This document shows, piece by piece, positions 12,691 through 20,583 of a stretch of DNA of 20,583 nt (the first letter of the stretch is position 1; each line of letters starts with the position of its first letter). The notes under the pieces are model-generated. The model was not told where the DNA came from. It did not search any database and worked only from the letters and a program-made list of their open reading frames with translations. Where the stretch lies: positions 85,922-106,504 of the forward strand of contig NW_014577884.1 of assembly GCF_000485595.1 (NCBI RefSeq), given 5' to 3'. Both the position numbers and the translations under genes were made by a program. The stretch comes from Priapulus caudatus (taxonomy: Eukaryota; Priapulida; Priapulimorpha; Priapulimorphida; Priapulidae).

Positions 12691-14000
12691 CACAGGCACT
12701 TGAAGCATATCAACAGTAAACATACGCCGCCTCCATTGCGCGTACACTGACACATATATATTGAGCAGGTGCGAAAGCGTGCGCCAGGAATTCGCTCGAC
12801 GCTCGCTTGTCTACACACGATTTCAACACAAATACTCAACCTTACGACTCCATCTTTGCTCCTAATTGAAGTACAGTGCTTACTTGTTGTAGAAATATCA
12901 TGTCTTCACTTCGCAGCAGAGCTGTGTCACGCAAAATCACGAATTAAATCATGAAATTCTCGCGATCTCTAGCGTGCTTGCGCGATGGTTACACATTTAA
13001 GTACATGGCGAAGGCGCGCACTGCATCTTGGTAACCACAACGTTGCTTTCCGCCTCCCATGTGAGCCCCGTCAAAGCCACCAGTGGGGCGTTGCTATAGA
13101 TACCATAGACTGGACCAACGTTCGTTACCTCTGCACGTTTTTAAGACAGTTACATCGAAGTGTACAGTCTATAGGTACTGTACAGTAGTGATGTCACGAT
13201 CATCGATTATACTCGATCATCGGTTGAACAGTGGCTCGAACCAAGCGCTTGGTTATCAAAATCCATAATCGATTTCATCAAAAAAATGAGAAAAAATAAA
13301 AATAAATAAATGTAAAACTTGAACAGAAAACTTGGAAAAGTGATGAGAATCAGGATTTATTAACATACATGTATTATACACACAGTAGTAAACAGTGCAA
13401 AACAAACACTAAACAGGGCTAAACAAGCACATACATGCACACACGTACATGCCACACGACGTTACGCACACGCAGGCAATTCACACCCCAAGTAACCGAT
13501 TGTAACCGATCATCGCGTTACTTGGGTCCATCGCATAATCGATTACGAAATTAAAACCGATTGACAACACTACTGTACAGTCTGATAGTTGGAGCGTGGA
13601 GCGAGCACTGGGAGCGAGTCGAGTCGCCGGAGGCATGCTGTTCGAAAAATGACGTCACGCCTACGACCGGTAGGGGTCTCCAGATCTCGAAATGTGTTAC
13701 CATCGCGCAAGCACGCTAGAGATCGCGAGAATATTCATGATTTAATTTCGTGATTTTGCGTGACACAGCTCTCTGCTGCGAAGTGAGACATGATATTTCT
13801 ACAACAAGTAAGCACTGTACTTCAATTAGGAGCAAAGATGAGTCGTAAGGTTGAGTATTTGTGTGTGAAATCGTGTGTAGACAAGCGAGCGTCGAGCGAA
13901 TTCCTGGCGCACGCTTTCGCATCTGCTCAATATATATGTGTCAGTGTACGCGCAATGGAGGCGGCGTATGTTTACTGTTGATATGCTTCAAGTGCCTGTG
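12691..14000. mobile_element. 1.3-kb foldback element with 8-bp TSD and ~310-bp inverted arms
   Basis: Arms 12691-12998 and 13690-14000 are near-identical inverted copies starting CACAGGCACTTGAAGCATAT. TTTCTGAC flanks both ends (12683-12690, 14001-14008), a perfect 8-bp TSD. Open frames in the two arms are mirror copies (MRKRAPGIRSTLACLHTIS in both) and not genes. The middle is occupied by another element at about 13183-13575. No transposase frame is present. Confidence 0.88.
13183..13575. mobile_element. hAT-like element nested in the 12691-14000 foldback element
   Basis: Left end CAGTAGTGATGTCACGATCA, right end (complement) CAGTAGTGTTGTCAATCGGT: imperfect inverted ends starting CAG. Both ends are rich in ATCGATTA-like words. 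TACAGTCT occurs at 13163-13170 and 13576-13583, a possible target duplication, but 12 extra bases separate it from the left end, so the exact boundary is unsure. Confidence 0.65.
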
Positions 14001-14008
14001 TTTCTGAC

Positions 14009-14790
14009 CATCATTGCGACGCGCGAGCATTTCCCGTCACCTTCCTCTGCTAGGGCCCTGAAATCTATGTCGGTATTTGCGCGTGCCATTAACGGACTCA
14101 TATTACTTGCTCTCTGCAGTAAATTACCTGGAAATCCATTGCTATTCGATCTTTTTTGGCGAACTCATAAATCACCCGTCACAGTTGACACCATCCGCCA
14201 TTGTTATTGACTGTACCCTGCTGCCCTCTCGCGGCAATAATTATTATGCATTCGCCCCACTGATCTCTACTAGGGACCCTAATCTCTACTATACTAATAG
14301 CTTTTTTCATAGTGGGTAGGGATAGGTGTACTTAGTAGTCCATAATTTTATCGTAAAAAAACGTTTGCTACATCTGCACATGTTGAGAAGCAATAAATAA
14401 ATAGTGTATGCTATTTTGTTCAATGATTGATTTGTAAAGATTTGTCACAGGTGAAAAAACCTACACAGATGGGATGAAAGCTGCCCTCTTGGAAAAAACA
14501 TGAATATTCAGGGATATGTACATGCATGAATCATGCATGTTTCTTGCATGTTTCATGCATAAAAATAGAATAGAATACCCCTGCCCAGACAGGTATTTTT
14601 GTGACTGTTTTGCACATAAAACGGGAATGAATTATTATGCATAAATTTTCATGTACCAAAAGTGAAACCGTTTTCGTCCAAGAAACTCCTGCAAAATGAA
14701 AATTAATGGGTGATACATAAACAGTATATTCTCTGTACGAAGCATACGCATTTCATGGCTGTTAATTAGCTAACAACAGCGTAATTGTTC
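14009..14790. other. Unassigned intergenic sequence with ATGCAT palindromes
   Basis: No gene is supported. At about 14520-14565 CATGCATGAATCATGCATG and nearby copies give clustered ATGCAT/TGCATG palindromes. The rest shows no repeat structure. Confidence 0.5.
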
Positions 14791-14909
14791 CAATACATGA
14801 AATTTCCTACCTGGTACATGAGATTTTTCTGCTGGTTAATTGGACAACTCCCAATGCATGAAATTTCCTACCTGGTACATGAGATTTTCCTGCTGGTTAA
14901 TTGGAGAAC
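14791..14909. repeat. 61-bp tandem duplication
   Basis: Two copies start at 14791 and 14852. Each contains ATGAAATTTCCTACCTGGTA and CTGCTGGTTAATTGGA and differs at a handful of bases. Confidence 0.9.
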
Positions 14910-15283
14910 AATATCATAATTGTCCCATTACATTAAAGCGGCTTGCATGAAAACACTCGTAACACATTTTCCTACCGTAGGTGTAGGTAAATTAATTTCC
15001 TTCACATTTTAACGCAGTAGAATCGGTGACTTCTCCTTGCTCCTGACAACATATAACGTGCATGATTTAAATGAGTTTTTTTGTTAAAAATACGGATGTA
15101 TGAGACCCTGGTTCTATGTTCAAGTTTGATTAAAAGGTTGATGTTGTGTCGCAAATGTTTAACAGCTGCATAGTAGGAGAAGCTAAATACGTAGGGAATA
15201 GGATACATGAACAAAAGATAAGCAGATATGGGTGTCTAGGATTTGTAGTTATAGCGACGATGACAAGCAGGCACTATATGTTC

Positions 15284-15350
15284 TTATATATATATATATA
15301 TATATATTTATATAATATATATATATGTATAAAATTATATATATATATTA
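15284..15350. repeat. TA dinucleotide tract
   Basis: Interrupted (TA)n of about 65 bases. Confidence 0.9.
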
Positions 15351-15458
15351 TGATAACATAATTACAGTGGCTACGCGTGCGTACGTTCACACAGAGATCT
15401 CACAGCGTACACGCATGCATGATTGCGTATCAGGACGTACTGCCATATTTTGGGTGAT

Positions 15459-15653
15459 ACTCCATTAGGAGTGTTCCCAACTTTAATGTCATTAATGGTC
15501 ATAATAACATATATATATATATATATATATATTATGTCATGGTCATATATTAGTTTGTGGTTTAATAGTCTTTAGGTTAGGTTAGGGCTAGGATTATCAA
15601 TCATTATAATCATTAATGATATCATTCAAAGTTGGGAACACTCCTAATGGAGT
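15459..15653. mobile_element. Short MITE with self-palindromic ends
   Basis: The ends ACTCCATTAGGAGTGTTCCC and GGGAACACTCCTAATGGAGT are inverted copies over about 26 bp. Weaker matching continues inward (AATGTCATTAATGG / CATTAATGATATCATT) and outward. ACTCCATTAGGAGT is itself a hairpin. A (TA)n run lies inside. No clear target duplication was found. Confidence 0.75.
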
Positions 15654-15718
15654 GTTAGCCAATATTTTCTCAGAAAAACAAAGTTTCCGGTGATTTACGT
15701 CTTGCCTAACAGATTAAT

Positions 15719-15830
15719 GTGTGCGTGTGTGTGTGTGTCTTTCTGTCTGTCTGGCCGTCTGTCTATCTATCCTTTCATCCGTCCGCCGGTCCGTTTGTGC
15801 GTTTGTCCGTCCATTCATCCGGATTCATCC
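15719..15830. repeat. GT run followed by GTCT/GTCC-rich low-complexity sequence
   Basis: GTGTGTGTGTGTGT passes into CTGTCTGTCT and then TCCGTCCGCCGGTCCG-like words, ending just before the LTR element. Confidence 0.75.
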
Positions 15831-15837
15831 ACCATGC

Positions 15838-16294
15838 TGTAACGACGAATTAAGAGTTCATGTAGAATGATGTAGAAACAGATCCAAACTTGTGTGGTAA
15901 ACTGTATAACTTTTAATATCGTACACTGTGTAGCCATCTCATCGGACAATCGCACAAACAGACAAAGACCCGCGCACACGCGCGGACGCACGTGCGCGTA
16001 CTCTCGTGACCAACCCCAGAATCCTTCCTCTTACATCTCTCTCTCTATATATCCCCCCAAACTCCTACAAACACACTGCCCCCACATGTACCCGTTCTGT
16101 CCAGTTTCAACCGTTCCCGTCATTTCACAATCACCCTAGAAACTGCCTAACCTAACCACGTCTGCCATTACTCAATACATCAATGCAGCGCGCATCTGGT
16201 TGAGCGAGGCTGTCTAGCTGGACTATTGCTAAAACAACTACCAGTCTATCTCCACTCGACTAATCCAATGAACATGTGTAAAACACGCGTTACA
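15838..16294 (-). repeat. 3' LTR of the minus-strand retrotransposon
   Basis: On the plus strand it runs TGTAACGACGAATT to CGCGTTACA, so its ends are inverted TGTAACG/CGTTACA. It matches 17843-18320 along its length with many single-base gaps. Confidence 0.82.
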
Positions 16295-16309
16295 TTCACC
16301 TTCCCCTTC
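16295..16309 (-). other. Polypurine tract of the LTR element
   Basis: On the minus strand GAAGGGGAAGGTGAA directly abuts the 3' LTR: 14 of 15 bases are purines. This is the expected place for plus-strand priming. Confidence 0.75.
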
Positions 16310-17563
16310 AACAAAACGATGAACCCATCATCGATTCAGCGTCCCGCTGATTCTAAATTCCAAAAAAAATATTACTACCCTAATATCGTCCTAACTCAGC
16401 CCAACGAGAGAAACGTCTTTCTGTCCGATTAAATCACCCACAATCAATACACATAACAACAATCAAAATACAATAAGAGATCACATATGAAGCGTAGAAA
16501 ACAAGTAACGATAAAAGTCTACCACAATATAAATCAGAAACTCAACACATTTGGCATGAACATTCTGATATCGCTGCAATTAATCTCAATCTTGCGTATT
16601 TTTATGGCTGTAACGTACGTGGCGAATACGTGTACCAACACGCATTACCGAAACCACGTTATAACTGGATTATATCATCATAATCCCAGGGCACACAGGG
16701 GGCCCATGCACACAGACATTAATAAACACTGGCACTGATGATCGGGGTACTTCCACACAATCATAACGGCCAACAAAATCATCAATATAATCATCATCAT
16801 ACATCAATACAAGCAACAAATATACGCAAAACTGATTTCATAATTTCGATGAAATGTTTTGTGCCTATATCAAACTCTGATTGAAAAATGTGTCCAGCGG
16901 TCTAACAATATAGTGGAAACGTACCGTCACTGGTTAGCACAAATTCAAGAAACGATCACAAATTTCTAACCAAAGTTTCACAACAAAGATTTTCCACACA
17001 CAAAAAAATTTAGAAGCATATATCATGAAGAAATACCACGTTCATAAAACAACCATAAACATACATATATACGTACATACAATGTTAGTTAATTAAGCGT
17101 GTGAAACAATTAAACTGTGTCGCGTTCCTTATTCAAAGTTTTAATCGCTCGGCAAGTATATACCCATCGACATAACATAACATGCACCCTTTGAACTAAA
17201 ACAAGTATGAGGATAAAAAAAAACGTATGGTGCATGCTTGCATGGTGTATACAGGAAAAACCCTCGAATATTAACGTTTATAACTAACGTTTTCACTTTA
17301 ATTATGAAAGAAATGCCGACACAAGATTGATTCACATACCCATTTTAAATATTTCCGTCCCGTTCATCTCTTGCGTTCTTGTTCCGTCCGTGTGACTGCA
17401 TCCCTCTCGTCCTTCGTTGAAATGTACTCTTCCTTTCTCGTCCTTCTCCTCTCGTTGATTAAGCGTTGCATGACGACGCGGCGTCAGCAACAGTCCTTCT
17501 CCACGATCTCCAGCGATCCTCGTCCCATCGTCATCGTCGTCGGCGCTAGCGACAGTCTGCATG

Positions 17564-17778
17564 CTCCCATCTCATCACCAGAACTCGCTCTTTCCGTCCC
17601 TCTCTCGCCTCTCCGTCATCCTTCCTCTGTTTCGTTGCTGGCCCGTAGATCGATCGATATAGTGTTTCGGCCTATACTCTCTCCCATCTCATCATCGGAA
17701 CTAGCTCTTTCCGTCCTTCTCTCCCTCTCTCGCTCTCCGTCATTCTTCTCGTTTTCGTTGCTGGCCCGTATCGATATG
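17564..17778. repeat. 117-bp tandem duplication inside the LTR element
   Basis: Copies start at CTCCCATCTCATCA (17564) and CTCCCATCTCATCA (17681) and both end near GCTGGCCCGTA..TCGATAT. They are pyrimidine-rich on the plus strand (CTCTTTCCGTCC). Confidence 0.85.
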
Positions 17779-17823
17779 AAGTACAACTTGCGTTATGTCC
17801 ACAAAGGATATTACCAGATTTTG

Positions 17824-17839
17824 CACTGTCGCCGCACCA
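17824..17839 (-). other. Primer-binding site of the LTR element
   Basis: On the minus strand TGGTGCGGCGACAGTG begins three bases after the 5' LTR. The leading TGG pairs with a tRNA CCA end. The matching tRNA 3' end would read CACTGTCGCCGCACCA; I cannot assign it to an amino acid. Confidence 0.65.
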
Positions 17840-17842
17840 AAA

Positions 17843-18320
17843 TGTAAACGACAATCGAGTTCAAATAGAAATGATTGAGTAGAAATCCAAATCCAGAATG
17901 TGTGGTTAAACTGTTATAATTTTAATCTCGTAACTGTGTAGCAATCTCATCGGCAAATCGCCACAAACAGACAATAGACCCGCGCACACGCGCAGGACGG
18001 CACAGTGCGCGTACTCTCGTGGACCAACCCCAGAATCCTCTCTCCTCTTACATCTCTCTCTCTATACTATCCCCCCCAACTCCTACAAACACACTGCCCC
18101 CACATGTACCCGTTCCTGTCCAGTTTCAACCGTTCCGCTCATTTCACAATCACCTAGAAACTGCCTAACCTAACACCCCGTCTGCCATTATTCCCAAACA
18201 TCAATGCCAAGCGCGCATCTGGTTGAGCGAGGCTGTCTAGATGGACTATGCTAAAACAACTACCAGTCTATCTCACTCGACTAATCCACATGAACATGTG
18301 TAAAAACAGGCCCGGTTACA
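17843..18320 (-). repeat. 5' LTR of the minus-strand retrotransposon
   Basis: On the plus strand it runs TGTAAACGACAAT to CCGGTTACA. Compared with the other LTR it has numerous one-base insertions, many in homopolymers. Confidence 0.82.
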
Positions 18321-18346
18321 ATGCATCCATCGCGGCGCGCCTCGCG

Positions 18347-18640
18347 CCCGCCACACACACATACACCACACACACACACACACACGACACACCACACACA
18401 CACACACAACACACACACACACCACACACACACACACTTTCTCTATCACACGCACGCACGCACACACACTCTCTCTCTCTTTCTCTCTCTCTGCGCTCTC
18501 TTCTTCTCTCTCTCTCGCTCTCTCTCTCTCTCTCGCCCTCTCTAATGCCTCTACTCTCTCTTCTTCTCTCTCTCTCTCTCTCGCTCTCGCTCAACACACA
18601 CACACACACAGAGGACACACACACGCCACGTACACACGCA
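18347..18640. repeat. Compound (AC)n / (TC)n microsatellite
   Basis: AC repeats run to about 18435 and again near 18594-18640, with a TC block (CTCTCTCTTTCTCTC) of about 130 bases between them. It starts about 25 bases after the LTR element. His/Thr/Leu/Ser-rich and Cys/Val-rich frames here are artefacts. Confidence 0.95.
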
Positions 18641-18717
18641 CGCACACAGGCGTCCCGTTCGCAACAATCATGTGTGTTAGCTGTCATGTACGACAAGTCG
18701 GCGAGGCATTATACAAT
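18641..18717 (+). CDS. Possible isolated exon (weak)
   Basis: Between an AG after a long pyrimidine/CA tract (CACACAG|GCGTCC, about 18649) and a strong donor ACAAT|GTGAGT at 18718, the frame reads QQSCVLAVMYDKSARHYT. It is short, unrecognised and beside a microsatellite that makes acceptor-like sequence by chance. Confidence 0.2.
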
Positions 18718-18721
18718 GTGA

Positions 18722-19411
18722 GTCATAGATGTCCGGCACTGCGTAGCCGTGCAGTAGCAGCTTGCGTGGCCCTGCCCCAATTAATTACACCAAACACTTT
18801 GAGTATAAGATTCTACTTCTGCACTTCAGCAATCTTAGGGTATGTAATTAGTACTGTAATAAAGACGTCAAGACAGTTGAAGACACAGTACATAGGCTTG
18901 TCACTAGAACTAGAAGTTAAACTTAGATACTACATTAGAAGTATAGTTCAAAAAACAGTTTTTTGATCGCACTTAGCGAACAGAGCAACTGCCTAAGCGT
19001 TCTCCAGTTCCTCAGATCTGATCCACAGTAAGCAGATGGTAGCTATTTATGAAAGCCGTGCAAAAATTACTAGAGAGGAAAATTTGAAGAAAGTGGCCCA
19101 AAGCTCAATTACCAAAAATAAATTTACACACATTATGTTAGTGAGCAACTACTAGACATTATTTGCCTACACCATGCCAGCAGGAGTGCATGTTGGACCA
19201 CCTGGAAAGCAGGTACAAACTGCAACGTGGAACTTCCATGCCACTTGAAAATGAGAATACCCCTGCCGGCGTCAAATTACACTATCTTTGTGCAAAATTG
19301 CCACCAACTGTCGGAAAGATGCAACACCATTTTGCACTATACTGCAGTTTTTTTATAACGATTCGATCCTGTGCCTCAGCTGAGACAATTTATGAAAGGT
19401 ATAATGTATAT

Positions 19412-19412
<1 letters not shown>
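18722..19412. other. Unassigned sequence with a 102-residue open frame
   Basis: Plus frame 19163-19471 opens MPTPCQQECMLDHLESRYKL and ends in the poly-C run as poly-Pro. No family was recognised and there are no splice or repeat signals, so it is probably not a gene. No other structure was seen. Confidence 0.35.

Positions 19413-19458
<46 letters not shown>
19413..19458. repeat. 46-base cytosine homopolymer
   Basis: An uninterrupted run of C after GTATATA and before TTCAGAAAA. It is G-quadruplex or i-motif capable. The exact length is unlikely to be reliable in any assembly. Confidence 0.95.
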
Positions 19459-19575
19459 TTCAGAAAATTGATGAGAGTCAGAAGGTATGGATTTTGCTTA
19501 GATTATAGCGCTATGTTAGCTAATGTATCAACTATATTATATCTCTAATCTTACTCTATCTTATGTAAATATATA

Positions 19576-19600
19576 AAGCTCTCTCTCCTCTCTTCTCTCT

Positions 19601-19630
<30 letters not shown>
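19576..19630. repeat. TC dinucleotide / TCTTC tract
   Basis: CTCTCTCCTCTCTTCTCTC leading into an almost pure (TC)n run. The minus-strand frame over it (19947-19561) ends in an R/E repeat, so it is probably spurious. Confidence 0.92.
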
Positions 19631-19632
<2 letters not shown>

Positions 19633-20398
19633 GTTCAGCGCGCTAATGCAACTCTTGAATTCAGATAGCTGTCGCCCGTCGCGTGTAGGCCTTGTGAAAT
19701 GAATGCGGCTGTGTTTTACACGCATCCAATACACGCGAACGTATATTCTATAATTTGTTCCCTGTAGAGAACAGAAGGCTGGAGGCAAAAGAGATTGCGA
19801 GATTAGAGGGAATTGGTAAAATTTAGGTGAGGAGAGCACGAAAAAAGTATTAGAGGAAGAAATGAAAAAAGCGAATGACTCGGCTATGAGAGCAACTATG
19901 TGTATGGAGAAGAGGAGAGGAGAGACAGTGACTGCAGGATTGATCAATAGAGGAGTGGAGATGAAGGTGTGGAGTATATGAAGCGACGAGCGAGCATGAA
20001 GAGAGGGTGCGCACGAAGCGAAACTTAATTTATCATGTGACCCCGCGCAGGGCTACCATGCCCCGCTTAGATGCCAGTATAAATATTCAATAATAAACAT
20101 TATAGCATTTTACCAATCTGCATATTTCCAATTGATTTCCAACAGGGCTGTCCCGATGCATTACAATAAAATTATATAAGGCTACTGTATGTTAGCAAAA
20201 ACAATTGCATTTATACAGTGTTTACAAAAAAGAATAGCAAAATGTAATTTTTCACTGATTACCTAATTTACTTATATTTGCTTCGTACAAGTAAGTAAAA
20301 GATTGCCCACACTTTATGTAAGTGGAATTTTTAATTAAATTTTAGTGATTTCAACACTTATTGACATTGTGAAAGATGTTTGCTTATGAAAGATTTAC
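19631..20398. other. Unassigned intergenic sequence
   Basis: No gene, repeat or paired structure is supported. A purine-rich stretch (AGAGGAAGAAATG, GAGAAGAGGAGAGGAGAG) spans about 19785-19935. Confidence 0.5.
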
Positions 20399-20453
20399 CT
20401 CGTTTGCTGTTTAGTTTCTCGATTTTAGCAAGCAGATATTGCCCCCCAGGGTA
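20399..20453 (-). CDS. Possible single exon of an unknown gene (weak)
   Basis: The acceptor-like GTTTCGGCAG|TACCCT and donor CGAG|GTAAAT bound 55 nt reading YPGGQYLLAKIEKLNSKR. The frame is open, the composition protein-like and the donor good. It is on the same strand as TRAPPC12 but about 11 kb upstream, so it would belong to another gene running off the right edge. The family is not recognised. Confidence 0.35.
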
Positions 20454-20583
20454 CTGCCGAAACGTACCCAGTAACTATTTGATATGGTTAGTTAGGTTAA
20501 GGTTAGGGAGTAGCGTCAGCTAGGCGACTCCCATAGACTCGTTAGTGGGTAAGCGACGTACAGTCTCCGATTATACCAGATTC

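Larger units (their letters stand above)
15838..18320 (-). mobile_element. Non-autonomous LTR retrotransposon (TRIM/LARD-like)
   Basis: Two direct repeats of 457 and 478 bp bound a 1548-bp interior. ATGC flanks both sides (15834-15837, 18321-18324). A primer-binding site next to the right LTR and a polypurine tract next to the left LTR, both reading on the minus strand, set the orientation. The interior has no gag or pol frame that I recognise; its best minus frame (17562-17332, MQTVASADDDDDGTRIAG...) is unassigned. It contains a 117-bp tandem duplication. The element would depend on enzymes from elsewhere. Clade (Gypsy, Copia or other) cannot be told. Confidence 0.82.

Noticed and set aside
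12594-13922. Pair of similar open frames facing each other (MRKRAPGIRSTLACLHTIS...)
   Set aside because: They are the same sequence in the two inverted arms of the 12691-14000 element, with no recognisable protein.
17371-17847. 158-residue plus-strand frame, Ser-rich
   Set aside because: It runs antisense to the LTR element interior, is made of its pyrimidine-rich 117-bp duplication, and has no family features.
15838-18320. Simple segmental duplication instead of an LTR element
   Set aside because: Matching inverted ends, flanking ATGC on both sides, and a primer site and polypurine tract in the correct places fit an LTR element better.
18248-18721. Open frames of 126-157 residues rich in His/Thr or Cys/Val
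   Set aside because: Created by AC and TC microsatellites.

Overview
The window is eukaryotic and almost certainly from an invertebrate animal. It holds one split gene with 14 coding exons and GT-AG (two GC-AG) introns, a short TTAGGG-type telomere-like tract, many microsatellites, and several non-coding transposons whose terminal repeats and target-site duplications (TSDs) can be read directly. Nothing bacterial, and no RNA gene, was seen. The species cannot be fixed from this sequence.

Positions 388-9601, minus strand: an apparently complete TRAPPC12 (TTC15) orthologue, a subunit of the TRAPPIII tethering complex. Fourteen exons join with consistent phases into a 783-codon reading frame. 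The C-terminal half (exons 6-14) follows vertebrate TRAPPC12 almost without gaps and ends in the TPR region. The N-terminal half is acidic and poorly conserved. Its introns hold most of the local repeats: a GATA/GGTA tract, a CTG-type trinucleotide tract, a small palindromic MITE, a dead copy of the start of exon 8, a 772-bp foldback element with a 9-bp TSD, and a 466-bp hAT-like element with an 8-bp TSD.

Positions 9602-15700: intergenic and accessory sequence. It contains a hAT-like terminus, telomere-like repeats, a zinc-finger-type reading frame (10764-11238) broken by a stop codon, and a run of non-autonomous DNA transposons: 11239-11874 (TSD TAA), 11925-12490 (TSD TTCAAGGA) and 12691-14000 (TSD TTTCTGAC, itself containing a further hAT-like element). 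The first two sit inside what reads as one older open frame.

Positions 15838-18320: a 2.5-kb non-autonomous LTR retrotransposon on the minus strand, recognised from two LTRs with TGTAACG/CGTTACA-like ends, a 4-bp TSD, a primer-binding site and a polypurine tract. The remainder (18321-20583) is simple repeats (AC/TC, a 46-base C run, TC) and unassigned sequence, with one or two possible isolated exons. No novel multi-gene system is visible. The interest lies in the complete gene model, its two GC-AG introns, and the set of uncatalogued non-autonomous elements with readable boundaries.
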